From Nitrosomonas sp. (GTDB taxonomy: Bacteria; Pseudomonadota; Gammaproteobacteria; Burkholderiales; Nitrosomonadaceae), in assembly GCA_024281675.1 (NCBI GenBank), contig JAMXAG010000016.1, positions 1 to 63,501 on the forward strand: 63,501 nt of DNA. Direction: 5' to 3'. This document shows positions 22,019-31,003 of the stretch, piece by piece. The position numbers were made by a program, and so were the translations under genes. Position 1 is the stretch's first letter. Every line of letters starts with the position of its first letter. The notes beneath the pieces are model-generated. The model saw only the letters and a list, made by a program, of their open reading frames with translations, ran no database searches and had not been told where the DNA came from.

Positions 22019-22090
22019 TTTTGCTTTCCTTTCTGTTTCTTTTTGCTGCTTTCAATTTCCTTTAATTGCTTATCCTTTCTTTCTGTTTCC
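22019..22090. repeat. Pyrimidine-rich repeated tract beside oriT
   Basis: The plus strand is almost all T and C, with near-direct repeats CCTTTCTGTTTC (22028-22039) and CCTTTCTTTCTGTTTCC (22074-22090). It lies between traK and the nick region, where the TraK-binding intrinsically bent DNA lies in RP4, so a TraK-binding or bending role is possible. No protein-coding potential is seen. Confidence 0.4.
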
Positions 22091-22214
22091 AAGTGACTGT
22101 TATTTAGTTGATTAAAGCTTCTTTCAAGTGTTTTTGTATTGCTTGAAATTATGATATAACGAAAATAATCTATTTGCAAACATCGATTATAGTGTTAGTA
22201 TATTTCTTGAAACT

Positions 22215-22305
22215 CACAGAACCGGGCAAGATATGTGGAGATGGCCATCTCCACCCCAACTTATTCGCACTCCGTGCTCAACGTTGATCTTGCTCTTCGA
22301 GGAAA
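22215..22305 (-). other. oriT: Origin of transfer (oriT), RP4 type
   Basis: The region shares blocks with RP4 oriT as I remember it: CCGGGCA (22222-22228), CTTATTCGCAC (22260-22270), GTGCTCAACG (22274-22283) and a CTTGCTCTTCGAGG-like end. A perfect 20-base palindrome spans 22235-22254, where RP4 has the inverted repeat by the TraJ site. On the minus strand CATATCTTG^C (nick between 22227 and 22226) fits the P-type nic consensus YATCCTG^Y with one change. Divergent traK and traJ flank it, as in RP4. Confidence 0.82.
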
Positions 22306-22311
22306 ACTGAA

Positions 22312-22680
22312 ATGATTGACCAAAAGAACCCAAAGACAATCGGGAAAGAAAGAAGAGATAAGAAGCTCAGGGTGCCTGTTTTGCCAATCGAGGAAGCTGA
22401 GATAAAGAGCAAAGCAACGGATGCCGGATTAACCGTTGCCGAGTACCTGCGCAATCTGGGCCTAGGTTATCAAGTCCCCAGTGTTATAGATAACCGGAAA
22501 GTGGATGCTTTGTTAAGAATCAACGCGGATCTTGGCAGATTGGGTGGGTTGATCAAACTTTGGCTCACCAACGACAAGCGTACAAAATTGATTGGCAAGT
22601 CACAATTGCATTTAACCTTGGACAGTATCCGGAGTACCCAGAGCACGATGCTGGGCGTCATTATGAAGCTTAAAAAATAA
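22312..22680 (+). CDS. traJ: TraJ-like relaxosome protein
   Basis: The product has 122 residues with a ribbon-helix-helix-like region (RVPVLPIEEAEIKSKATDAGLTVAEYLRNLGLG, about 22-54). In RP4, TraJ binds the inverted repeat next to the nick and recruits the relaxase TraI. It starts a few bases past the oriT conserved block and ends 41 bases before traI, the RP4 order. The acidic/basic distribution and length match the family. Confidence 0.82.
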   Translation: MIDQKNPKTIGKERRDKKLRVPVLPIEEAEIKSKATDAGLTVAEYLRNLGLGYQVPSVIDNRKVDALLRINADLGRLGGLIKLWLTNDKRTKLIGKSQLHLTLDSIRSTQSTMLGVIMKLKK

Positions 22681-22721
22681 CTTTCGGAATAGTCATTTAT
22701 TACTTAAGCAGCTTAAATACG

Positions 22722-24326
22722 ATGATCGCTAAAATCATACCCATCAAATCAGTGCGCAAAAGTAACTTCTCTGCGCTGATACGGTACTTAACTGATCCTC
22801 AAGACAAGAGTGAGCGTGTCAGTCAGATCAAGGTTTCGAACTGTTATTCAGACGATCTAACGGCTGCCTTACTTGAAATTCAGAACACGCAGGAAATGAA
22901 TAAGCGTGCCAAATCAGACAAAACCTGTCATTTGGTACTGAGCTTCCCTGAAGGGGAACGTTTATCCTTTTCTGACCTGAATGCCATTGAAGAGCGATTT
23001 TGCGAGGCTCTGGGTTTTGGTGGCCATCAACGCATCAGCGTAGTTCACGATGACACCAATAACCTGCACGTGCATATTGCGATCAACAAGATTCACCCCA
23101 AAAACCTCACAATCCATAACCCTTACTATGATTACAAGAAAGTAGCCAAGCTTTGTGAGCAAATCGAACAGGAATATGGTTTAACACAGATTAATCATGA
23201 AACCCAAAGCGATAAAGCGTCAAGAGTAGCGCAGGAAATTGAAACCAGAACAGGCGTGGAGAGTTTATTGGGCTGGATCAGGCGTGAGTGCTTGAATGAA
23301 TTGAAGCAGTCGGACAACTGGCAGGATTTGCATCAGGTTCTAGCTAGACATGGCCTTGAAATCAAGGAACGTGGCAACGGGTTTGTATTGGTTGCCAACA
23401 ATGGTGTGGCTGTTAAAGCCAGTTCGGTTGACCGTTCTCTCTCCAAAGGCAATTTGACCCAAAGACTGGGCGCTTTTGTATCTGGTGAGCATTCTGTTCA
23501 ATCTTCAAGTCCAGACACCAAACAATACCAGCCAAGACCGCTACAAAATCAAATGGATACTTCAAAGCTCTATTCAAGATACCAGCAAGAGCAAGCGAAT
23601 AGCGTCAGACATCGTTCAAGCCAGTGGGTTATGTTGCGCCAAAACAGAGATCGATTAATAAAACGCGCCAAACAGGAAGCAAAACTCAAGCGCAACCTCA
23701 TTAAAAACATCAAAGCCGGGAGATTGGCAAAGAAAGCGCTATACGCAACCGCACATCAGCAGTTCAAAACAACGATAGCAGTCATTAAAAATGATTACCA
23801 GAAAGCCTACCAGCACTCTAAAACCCGTCATTCCAGAATGGGGTGGTTGGATTGGCTAGCATTTGAGGCCAAAAATGGTAATGCTGAAGCATTAGGTGTT
23901 TTGCGATCCAGAAGAACCGGTCAATTTAAAGGCAACCAAATATCGGCCAAGCAAAGCCATGATTGTTTCAGCACCGACCGGGACTTCAAGGATAGTTTTG
24001 ATGAATCGATTACCAAAATCGGTACAGTCACTTATAAAGCAGGATCAACCACCATCCGCGATGACGGCAAACGGCTCATCGTTCTGCCGGATACATCGCA
24101 GAAAGCCTTGAGAGATATTTTGCAAGTGGCCATGAAGAAGTACGGCTGCCACCTGGCGATCAATGGAACTGAATCGTTTCGTCTTGAGATAGCACAGGTC
24201 GCAGTACAAAACCAAATGCACGTGACTTTTGATGATAAGGCACTGGAACAATACCGTCAGCGATTAATGAAACAGCACAGGGTCAATAAAGCGCAATCGG
24301 CAGGTCAAAAACGATCCGTTACCTAA
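22722..24326 (+). CDS. traI: MOBP1 relaxase with LPD7-like C-terminus
   Basis: The product has 534 residues. It should nick oriT and stay covalently bound to the 5' end. The catalytic residues fall at the same positions as I recall for RP4 TraI: Tyr22 (IRYLTD), Ser74 (VLSFPEGE) and the metal His residues in HDDTNNLHVHIAINKIHP (His109, His116, His118). The C-terminal third contains a segment (about 440-515) that resembles the LPD7 domain found on conjugative proteins. It is shorter than RP4 TraI (about 730), lacking the long primosomal tail. It stands between traJ and traG. Confidence 0.93.
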   Translation: MIAKIIPIKSVRKSNFSALIRYLTDPQDKSERVSQIKVSNCYSDDLTAALLEIQNTQEMNKRAKSDKTCHLVLSFPEGERLSFSDLNAIEERFCEALGFGGHQRISVVHDDTNNLHVHIAINKIHPKNLTIHNPYYDYKKVAKLCEQIEQEYGLTQINHETQSDKASRVAQEIETRTGVESLLGWIRRECLNELKQSDNWQDLHQVLARHGLEIKERGNGFVLVANNGVAVKASSVDRSLSKGNLTQRLGAFVSGEHSVQSSSPDTKQYQPRPLQNQMDTSKLYSRYQQEQANSVRHRSSQWVMLRQNRDRLIKRAKQEAKLKRNLIKNIKAGRLAKKALYATAHQQFKTTIAVIKNDYQKAYQHSKTRHSRMGWLDWLAFEAKNGNAEALGVLRSRRTGQFKGNQISAKQSHDCFSTDRDFKDSFDESITKIGTVTYKAGSTTIRDDGKRLIVLPDTSQKALRDILQVAMKKYGCHLAINGTESFRLEIAQVAVQNQMHVTFDDKALEQYRQRLMKQHRVNKAQSAGQKRSVT

Positions 24327-24346
24327 ACCACTCGAAGGAGTCTTTG

Positions 24347-26191
24347 ATGAATAAAGCCAATTTTGATTCTAAAGACAGCAGAAATATTACAAAAGATACA
24401 TTTATCGTTCGGCTATTGTCCGTTGTGTGTCTTGTTGGCGGATTCCAAGTCGCCACCCAGTATTTTGCCTATAAATTCAATTATCAAGAACAATTAGGCG
24501 CGCACTTTTTTTGCATCTATGAACCCTGGGCAATTCTGCTATGGGCAAATAAATGGTATGGCGAGTATTCGGGCATCTTCGATCTGGCGGCAGGTTTCGG
24601 GATGTTATTCTCCAGTATCGGTTTGATATTGGTGCTGGTCATTAAAATGGTGCTGGCCAATTCATCCCGGACCAATCAGGGATTGCATGGTTCAGCCAGA
24701 TGGGCAGATAAAAAAGATATTAAGGCCGCAGGACTACTGTCAATCAGCAAGAATAGCAAAAATAACCAGAGCGACGCCGTTTATGTCGGCGGCTGGCGGG
24801 ATAATTCCGGCAAAACCCACTATCTGAAACACAGTGGCCCGGAACATGTATTGTGTTATGCCCCAACCCGCTCTGGCAAGGGTGTCAGTCTCGTCATACC
24901 GACTCTGCTTTCCTGGACTCAGAGTGCAGTCATTACTGACCTCAAAGGTGAGTTATGGGCATTGACCGCCGGTTGGAGAAAGCATTATGCCAAGAACAAG
25001 GTACTACGTTTTGATCCGGCATCAACCAGTAGTGCGCACTGGAATCCGCTGGATGAAATCCAGATTGGCAGCGGGATGGAAGTGGCCGACGTTCAAAACC
25101 TGACTACCTTAATTGTTGATCCGGATGGTAAAGGATTACAAACCCACTGGCAGAAGACCAGCCAGGCATTGCTGGTAGGTGTCATTTTGCATGCTTTGTA
25201 TAAATCAGAGCGAGAAGGAATCCCTGCCACATTCTCGACTGTCGATGCAATGCTCTCTGATCCTGATCGCGATATCAGGGAATTGTGGATGGAAATGGCC
25301 ATGCAAGATTATCTGGACGGCAAAAGTCACTCGGTTATTGCAGCCAGTGCGCGCGACATGCTGGATCGCCCTGAAGAAGAAGCGGGTTCCGTGTTGTCGA
25401 CAGCCAAATCGTATTTGTCTTTGTACCGCGATCCGATCGTGGCCAACAATATCAGCACATCGGATTTCACAATCCGCGACCTCATGCACCATGAGCATCC
25501 CGTCAGCTTATACATTGTGTCACACCCCAATGACAAATCGCGCTTGCGTCCTTTAATGCGCATTCTGATCAATATGATCATCAGAAAGCTGGCCGATAGA
25601 ATCACGTTTAAAGACGGTCAACCAGCTGTGCATTACAAACACAAACTGCTATTAATGCTCGATGAATTCCCAAGCTTAGGCAAGCTTGAAATCTTCCAGG
25701 AATCCCTCGCATTTATCGCAGGCTACGGCATGAAAGCCTATTTGATCTGTCAGGACTTAAATCAACTCAAAAGTCGCGAGACCGGCTACGGGCACGATGA
25801 GGCGATCACTTCCAACTGTCACATTCAGACCGCATTTGCACCCAACCGGATTGAAACAGCGGAACACTTATCCAAACTGACTGGGCAAACCACGGTCATC
25901 AAAGAACAGATTACCACCAGTGGCCGCAGGTCATCAATGATGCATGGGCATGTCACCCGTACCCTGCAGGAGACGCAACGCGCGTTATTAACGCCGGATG
26001 AGTGTATGCGGCTACCCGGCCCGATGAAAGATGCTGACGGCAAGATCACCAAACCAGGCGACATGATTATTTATGTGGCCGGTTTCCCCGCAATCTATGG
26101 CACACAGCCTTTGTACTTTCAGGATGAAACCTTTACGGCACGGGCACAAGTGAATCCCCCGAGCTTTAGCGATAAATTAACCGGACTGTAA
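24347..26191 (+). CDS. traG: Type IV coupling protein (TraG/VirD4)
   Basis: The product has 614 residues from the ATG at 24347, which has GAAGGAG seven bases upstream; the TTG one codon earlier is not preferred. Two N-terminal membrane segments (about 24-45 and 80-105) anchor it. Walker A is APTRSGKGVSLVIPTLL (about 173-190) and Walker B is LLLMLDEFPSLGK (about 430-443). It docks the relaxosome to the secretion channel and pumps the DNA. Length and motifs are normal; traF follows 29 bases on. Confidence 0.95.
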   Translation: MNKANFDSKDSRNITKDTFIVRLLSVVCLVGGFQVATQYFAYKFNYQEQLGAHFFCIYEPWAILLWANKWYGEYSGIFDLAAGFGMLFSSIGLILVLVIKMVLANSSRTNQGLHGSARWADKKDIKAAGLLSISKNSKNNQSDAVYVGGWRDNSGKTHYLKHSGPEHVLCYAPTRSGKGVSLVIPTLLSWTQSAVITDLKGELWALTAGWRKHYAKNKVLRFDPASTSSAHWNPLDEIQIGSGMEVADVQNLTTLIVDPDGKGLQTHWQKTSQALLVGVILHALYKSEREGIPATFSTVDAMLSDPDRDIRELWMEMAMQDYLDGKSHSVIAASARDMLDRPEEEAGSVLSTAKSYLSLYRDPIVANNISTSDFTIRDLMHHEHPVSLYIVSHPNDKSRLRPLMRILINMIIRKLADRITFKDGQPAVHYKHKLLLMLDEFPSLGKLEIFQESLAFIAGYGMKAYLICQDLNQLKSRETGYGHDEAITSNCHIQTAFAPNRIETAEHLSKLTGQTTVIKEQITTSGRRSSMMHGHVTRTLQETQRALLTPDECMRLPGPMKDADGKITKPGDMIIYVAGFPAIYGTQPLYFQDETFTARAQVNPPSFSDKLTGL

Positions 26192-26220
26192 GATACCTCG
26201 AACTCTATTGAGTCATTTTC

Positions 26221-26760
26221 ATGAAAAAACCCATCAAAATCCTGGGTATTTCTGTTCTGGCAGTGAGCGTTAGCCTATTTGTGCTGAGTATTGGTTTGCG
26301 TATTAGCGGTATTTATATCAATACCACACCAAGCTTGCCAGTGGGTTTTTACAAAGTGGTTGATGAACCGATTGCAAGCGGTGCTTATGTCGCCTTCTGC
26401 CCACCACAGAATGCGGTTTTTGATATGGCCAGGGATAGATCCTACATCAATCAAGGGGATTGCCCTAGCGGTTATGGCTTGATGCTGAAACGTGTCTTTG
26501 CACAATCCGGAGATACGGTTTCCATCGATCAGGCTGGCATTTTTGTGAATGGCAAACATTTACCCAACAGCGCCCAGTTAACAACCGATGCTGATGGTCA
26601 TCCATTGCCGCAATACCGGCTGGAAGCTGTGCTGGAAGATTCTGAGTACCTGCTGCTATCCGATTTAAACCCACAATCCTTTGATGCGCGCTATTTCGGA
26701 TTGATTGTGCGTGATCAGATTCAACAGGTTGTACGTCCGGTTTTTACCTGGAGTCATTAA
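26221..26760 (+). CDS. traF: Conjugative transfer signal peptidase TraF
   Basis: The product has 179 residues: an N-terminal membrane helix (about 7-28) and an S26-type peptidase fold. The Ser of TPSLPVG (Ser38) and the Lys of GLMLKRV (Lys90) sit close to the Ser37 and Lys89 catalytic pair I recall for RP4 TraF; the Asp of SFDARYFG near residue 155 fits the third residue. In RP4, TraF circularises the pilin TrbC. The gene lies between traG and a small gene before the primase. Confidence 0.88.
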   Translation: MKKPIKILGISVLAVSVSLFVLSIGLRISGIYINTTPSLPVGFYKVVDEPIASGAYVAFCPPQNAVFDMARDRSYINQGDCPSGYGLMLKRVFAQSGDTVSIDQAGIFVNGKHLPNSAQLTTDADGHPLPQYRLEAVLEDSEYLLLSDLNPQSFDARYFGLIVRDQIQQVVRPVFTWSH

Positions 26761-26778
26761 TTAAAAGGAGGCAAAACC

Positions 26779-26997
26779 ATGCATAGACCACCGATTGATG
26801 CTGAAACCAATAATCCTGACATAACAGAAATCATTCAGGAAAAGCTACTCGATGCTGAGATACCGGGCTTCCAGGCTGAATTTGATCCCTTGGAGGCGGA
26901 AAGGCTGGGCGCATTCAAAGAAGATGCTTTGAGTGAGGAAGATGCGCTGGATAGCACAATTGATCATACAGCGGAGGTTCAAGATGAAAGAGGCTAA
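26779..26997 (+). CDS. Small acidic protein of the tra operon
   Basis: The product has 72 residues and is very acidic, with many Glu/Asp and no membrane segment or recognised domain. An AGGAGG-type ribosome site (26767-26772) precedes it well. Its 3' end overlaps the start of the traC-like gene by 14 bases in another frame. RP4 has a small gene, traD, at this place; sequence similarity cannot be judged by eye, so no symbol is given. Confidence 0.6.
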   Translation: MHRPPIDAETNNPDITEIIQEKLLDAEIPGFQAEFDPLEAERLGAFKEDALSEEDALDSTIDHTAEVQDERG

Positions 26998-29824
26998 GAA
27001 GGCTTTTCATGAACAAGTCGCCGAGAATCTGATTGAGCAACTCAAAAAAGGTGTTGCGCCCTGGCAAAAGCCGTGGAAACCCGGTGATCTGCTTACCATA
27101 TTACCCATGAATCCCACATCCGGTAAACGTTACCGTGGCATTAATAGCTTGAACCTGATGAGCCGTGCGTATACGGATCCGCGTTGGTTGACGTACAAGC
27201 AAGCGATAAGTCTTGGCGCACAAGTGCGCAAAGGTGAAAAAAGCACGCTCGTGCAATACTGGAAATTCACCGATGAACGCATCAAAATCGATGACAACAA
27301 TAATCCTGTACTAAATAGTGAAGGTAATGCTATTAAAGAACAGGTGAGATTGGAGCGTCCCAGGGTGTTTTATGCCGCCGTATTTAATGCGCAGCAGATG
27401 GATAATCTGCCAGAACTCAGTATTAAAGCCCCTGACTGGGATCCACTGGAGCGTGCTGAGCACATATTACAAGCATCCAATGCCGTAATCCATCATGGCG
27501 AGGCTGATCGCGCATTTTACCGACCATCAACCGATAGTATCCACTTGCCCCATAAGCACCAGTTTCCGACCCCCGATCGTTACTACGCAACCGCACTGCA
27601 TGAACTGGGCCACTGGACAGGTCATGAATTGCGCTTAAGTCGTGATCTATCGCATCCATTTGGAAGCGAAGACTATGCCAAAGAAGAATTGCGCGCTGAA
27701 ATTGCCAGCATGCTGCTTAGCGGTGAATTGGGTATCGGTCATGATCCCGGGCAGCATGTGGCTTATGTGAGTTCATGGATCAAAGCGCTACAGGAAGATC
27801 CGACAGAAATATTTCGTGCTGCCACTGATGCTGAAAAAATCCAGGATTATGTACTGGCATTGTCACAACAACAGGAAATTGCAAAGAAAGTTGATGTAGA
27901 GGAGGCAATCAAAATGGATCAAATCAAGCAAAACACCGCCACTTATTTGCAGAATCTCTCGCCTGATCTGGCAACTATCGTTACCAGCAATATCCAACGG
28001 TTTAATGATCTGACACAAGCCATGGCAAAAAAAGATCAGGATGCCATCATTTTGGTTGCTGATGCACTCAAGTTTTCGAGGGGCGGCGGCATTGATAATC
28101 TGGAGTTTGAAGAAGTGTCAGAAGAAAAACTGGGCTTTGGAATTCCGGCTGACTGGAATGGACAATTGCAGATTCAGGGCAACGTGATTCAAACCGATGA
28201 AAATGGTATTGAGTCTATAGTATCCGCTGATTCAATAAACATGGAGCCACAATTTTGGGGCGTGACTATGCAGCGTGATGATCAGACCTTTCAATGGGTT
28301 AGAGACTGTGAGTCCAAACAGGAAGCGCAAGATTTAACCAATCTGCTCGCACTCATTGATGTTGCTGCCGAAAAGAATGAACATGAAAAGGCCGCTAAGC
28401 TTGTCAACATCCATGAAAATCGCATTCGAAATGATCCAATTAGCACTGGAGTATCGATATCAGGAGCCAAGACCGAACAAAACGATGGCAATGCTCGTCA
28501 ATATTTGATTGTTCCTTATCGTGATAAGGATTTAGCAAAAGCCGCTGGGGCTCGTTGGGACAAAAAAGCCCGTGCCTGGTATGTAGGGCCAGAAGCAGAT
28601 ATTCAGACATTGCAACGCTGGCTGCCGGAGAATGTTTCCAGACAGCAGGAACCGGCTATCGATCCTCACGTGGAATTTGCTGAATTGCTGCGCGCTCAAG
28701 GTTGCCGAGTTGATGGCAATCATCCGGTGATGGATGGCAGCAAACACAGAATTAAAGTTGAGGGTGATAAGTCGGGTGAGAAATCAGGTTTTTATGTGGC
28801 GCATCTGGATGGTCATCCTGCCGGATATTTCAAGAACAATCGAACCGGTATTGAAATTCGCTGGAAGGCTAAGGGGTATTCGTTAACGGATGAGCAGAAA
28901 GCCGAGCTGATCGCCCAAGCTGCTATCAAGCAGCAGAACAGAAAAGCCGAACAACATGCACAGCAAATTAAAGTTGCTGATGCAATTCAGCAATTGCTGA
29001 CTATCGCACCTGCTGCCGATTCCGAACATCCTTATCTGAAAGAGAAGCATGCCCGGCCAGGCGATTTAAGAATCGTGCCGCAGAATGTGCATGATTTGCC
29101 AACCGATTCAATCATCAAAATTGGTCAGAACTGGCAGGAAGTCAGGCTACTACGTGAGGAAAATCCAGACAGTATTGTACTGACTGCCGGTGATTTATTG
29201 CTGGCTGTACAAGATATTCATGGTCAGATCTGGAGTGCGCAAACGATACAACCCAGTGGTGCAAAGCTTTTTGCAGCGGGTAGCAAGAAAGAGAATAACT
29301 TTCATGTGGCGGGTAATGCAGGTCAGGGATTGGATGCAGCAATTAACAAATTACCTGCCATTGTAATTGCTGAAGGTTATGCCACCGCAGATACATTATC
29401 TCAGGGGCTGAATTATCCTGTCATAGCTGCATTTGATTCAGGTAACTTGCCCAAAGTTGCGCAGGATTTACATCATAAATACCCGCACAAGCCAATCGTT
29501 ATCGCAGGCGACGATGATTATCATCTGGAATCCACCCTTGGCAAAAATCCCGGCAAGGAAAAAGCGTTGGAAGCAGCGACATTGGTAAATGGGGCTGTGG
29601 TATTTCCGATTTTTGCGCCGGGTGAACGGAACTCAAGGAAATTAAATGATTTTAATGATCTCGCCAATAAAAGCGCGTTGGGTATTGAGGCAGTCAAACG
29701 ACAAGTTGGATCGGTTGTTGAAAAAATATCTCAGCAGGCTAAGCAGGACAGCTTATTGAAGTTACAAGTCCCTATTGAACCTAAGCAGCAGGAAATCAAG
29801 CAAAAACGTGCATTGACCAGGTAA
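26984..29824 (+). CDS. traC: TraC-type primase with ArdC-like zincin and Toprim
   Basis: The product has 946 residues from the ATG at 26984, which follows CGGAGG; an upstream in-frame start would lie inside the previous gene. The N-terminal domain (about 1-290) is ArdC-like, with [21 protein letters not shown] and the metalloprotease motif [16 protein letters not shown]5710-type segment ([21 protein letters not shown], about 505-550) follows. The C-terminal part (about 640-920) is Toprim-like: [14 protein letters not shown] and [10 protein letters not shown]4 TraC primes the transferred strand and is sent to the recipient; the ArdC part is thought to protect incoming DNA from restriction. Confidence 0.88.
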   Translation: MKEAKKAFHEQVAENLIEQLKKGVAPWQKPWKPGDLLTILPMNPTSGKRYRGINSLNLMSRAYTDPRWLTYKQAISLGAQVRKGEKSTLVQYWKFTDERIKIDDNNNPVLNSEGNAIKEQVRLERPRVFYAAVFNAQQMDNLPELSIKAPDWDPLERAEHILQASNAVIHHGEADRAFYRPSTDSIHLPHKHQFPTPDRYYATALHELGHWTGHELRLSRDLSHPFGSEDYAKEELRAEIASMLLSGELGIGHDPGQHVAYVSSWIKALQEDPTEIFRAATDAEKIQDYVLALSQQQEIAKKVDVEEAIKMDQIKQNTATYLQNLSPDLATIVTSNIQRFNDLTQAMAKKDQDAIILVADALKFSRGGGIDNLEFEEVSEEKLGFGIPADWNGQLQIQGNVIQTDENGIESIVSADSINMEPQFWGVTMQRDDQTFQWVRDCESKQEAQDLTNLLALIDVAAEKNEHEKAAKLVNIHENRIRNDPISTGVSISGAKTEQNDGNARQYLIVPYRDKDLAKAAGARWDKKARAWYVGPEADIQTLQRWLPENVSRQQEPAIDPHVEFAELLRAQGCRVDGNHPVMDGSKHRIKVEGDKSGEKSGFYVAHLDGHPAGYFKNNRTGIEIRWKAKGYSLTDEQKAELIAQAAIKQQNRKAEQHAQQIKVADAIQQLLTIAPAADSEHPYLKEKHARPGDLRIVPQNVHDLPTDSIIKIGQNWQEVRLLREENPDSIVLTAGDLLLAVQDIHGQIWSAQTIQPSGAKLFAAGSKKENNFHVAGNAGQGLDAAINKLPAIVIAEGYATADTLSQGLNYPVIAAFDSGNLPKVAQDLHHKYPHKPIVIAGDDDYHLESTLGKNPGKEKALEAATLVNGAVVFPIFAPGERNSRKLNDFNDLANKSALGIEAVKRQVGSVVEKISQQAKQDSLLKLQVPIEPKQQEIKQKRALTR

Positions 29825-29844
29825 TCTTTTAAGGAGACCATAAG

Positions 29845-30966
29845 ATGCGCGATAATATGCTGAAGATTCCAGGAAACCCATTCGATTCTGATGAAGGTGA
29901 TCTTTATGAAAAAATTGAGACTCGTCCCGGTACTACAGACAAGCAAAAGAAAGCAGGAAGAGGTGCCTATACAGAACTGCTTGAAGCTCATGCTCGATGG
30001 GCAGGTGGCACCTTATTGGGTTGTGATTTCCCAAAAGACTTCAAAGAAAAAGGAGGAACCACTTTCCTGAATCAGCGCATCAAGTCAGGCCATGATCTGG
30101 CAATAATGACGCAAATATTACGCGATCCGCGTTATGAGACACTGAGAATCTTCTATACCCGTATGAATCGCATCATTCATCATACGGCTGTGAGTTCCAG
30201 ATTGCCGGGTGCAGTCTATTTGGAAAAGATTGGGCATGCCAAACATGATCTGGGTGTTTTAGTAGGAAAGACTAGACGACATGTTAAAGCAGATGGTTAC
30301 TGGTTATTGCATAATCATCCATCGGGTAGTGCTACGCCATCGAGTCAGGATGTCAGACTCACAGAGATACTGGCATCAACTGTTCCGAGTTTCAAAGGCC
30401 ATGTGGTAATCAATACCAGTCAATACAGTGTCATTGATAAAGACGGTCATGTCGATTTTGTGGCTTGGATGGGTGATCAGGCAGGAGGTTATCAGAATAA
30501 TCATTATAAAAGTCATGAGCTGCTTTTGGAGAAAATAGCCTCACCGGAGGATCTGGCAAAGATAGGTCATGCTTTAAAAAAGCGAGATCAGTTTTTTAAC
30601 TTCATAGGGCTTAGTGCAACAGGTTTTGTATTGTCGTTAAGTGAGTTACCCCTGTCTGTATTGGAGCGTCCTCAAAATCTGCTTCTGGCACGACTACAAA
30701 ATTTTGCACGCAATTCTGGCGTCAATACGGTATTTGCCATCACGAACACCAATGATTACAGACACCCGGTATTATCCAAAGCCTGTGAAGCTGGCATCTT
30801 AAAAGATGTGCTAACCGTAGAGGGCTCTGATTATCGTTCATTGCGGGAAGAAGGATTATTTGCGTCAATGCCCGGTGAAATAAGCGCCATTCTTAGAAAG
30901 CCCAGATCCTTTGTGAAGGAAGATGGCGGATTAACCAAGTTAAGGGGCAAAGGACGCAATAGGTAG
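29845..30966 (+). CDS. RadC-like JAB-domain protein
   Basis: The product has 373 residues. The central JAB/MPN motif reads WLLHNHPSGSATPSSQDVRLTE (about 152-173): the His-x-His, Pro-Ser-Gly and downstream Asp residues of the RadC family are all present. Residues 1-90 and the C-terminal 170 are not assigned. RadC-like proteins are frequent on integrative elements, with roles in recombination or anti-restriction suggested but unproven. It is preceded by AAGGAG and lies 20 bases after traC, closing the left transfer operon. The convergent cassette starts 37 bases on. Confidence 0.8.
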   Translation: MRDNMLKIPGNPFDSDEGDLYEKIETRPGTTDKQKKAGRGAYTELLEAHARWAGGTLLGCDFPKDFKEKGGTTFLNQRIKSGHDLAIMTQILRDPRYETLRIFYTRMNRIIHHTAVSSRLPGAVYLEKIGHAKHDLGVLVGKTRRHVKADGYWLLHNHPSGSATPSSQDVRLTEILASTVPSFKGHVVINTSQYSVIDKDGHVDFVAWMGDQAGGYQNNHYKSHELLLEKIASPEDLAKIGHALKKRDQFFNFIGLSATGFVLSLSELPLSVLERPQNLLLARLQNFARNSGVNTVFAITNTNDYRHPVLSKACEAGILKDVLTVEGSDYRSLREEGLFASMPGEISAILRKPRSFVKEDGGLTKLRGKGRNR

Positions 30967-31003
30967 CGGACTGGATGACTATTTGTGGCGGTATTGAATT
31001 CAA

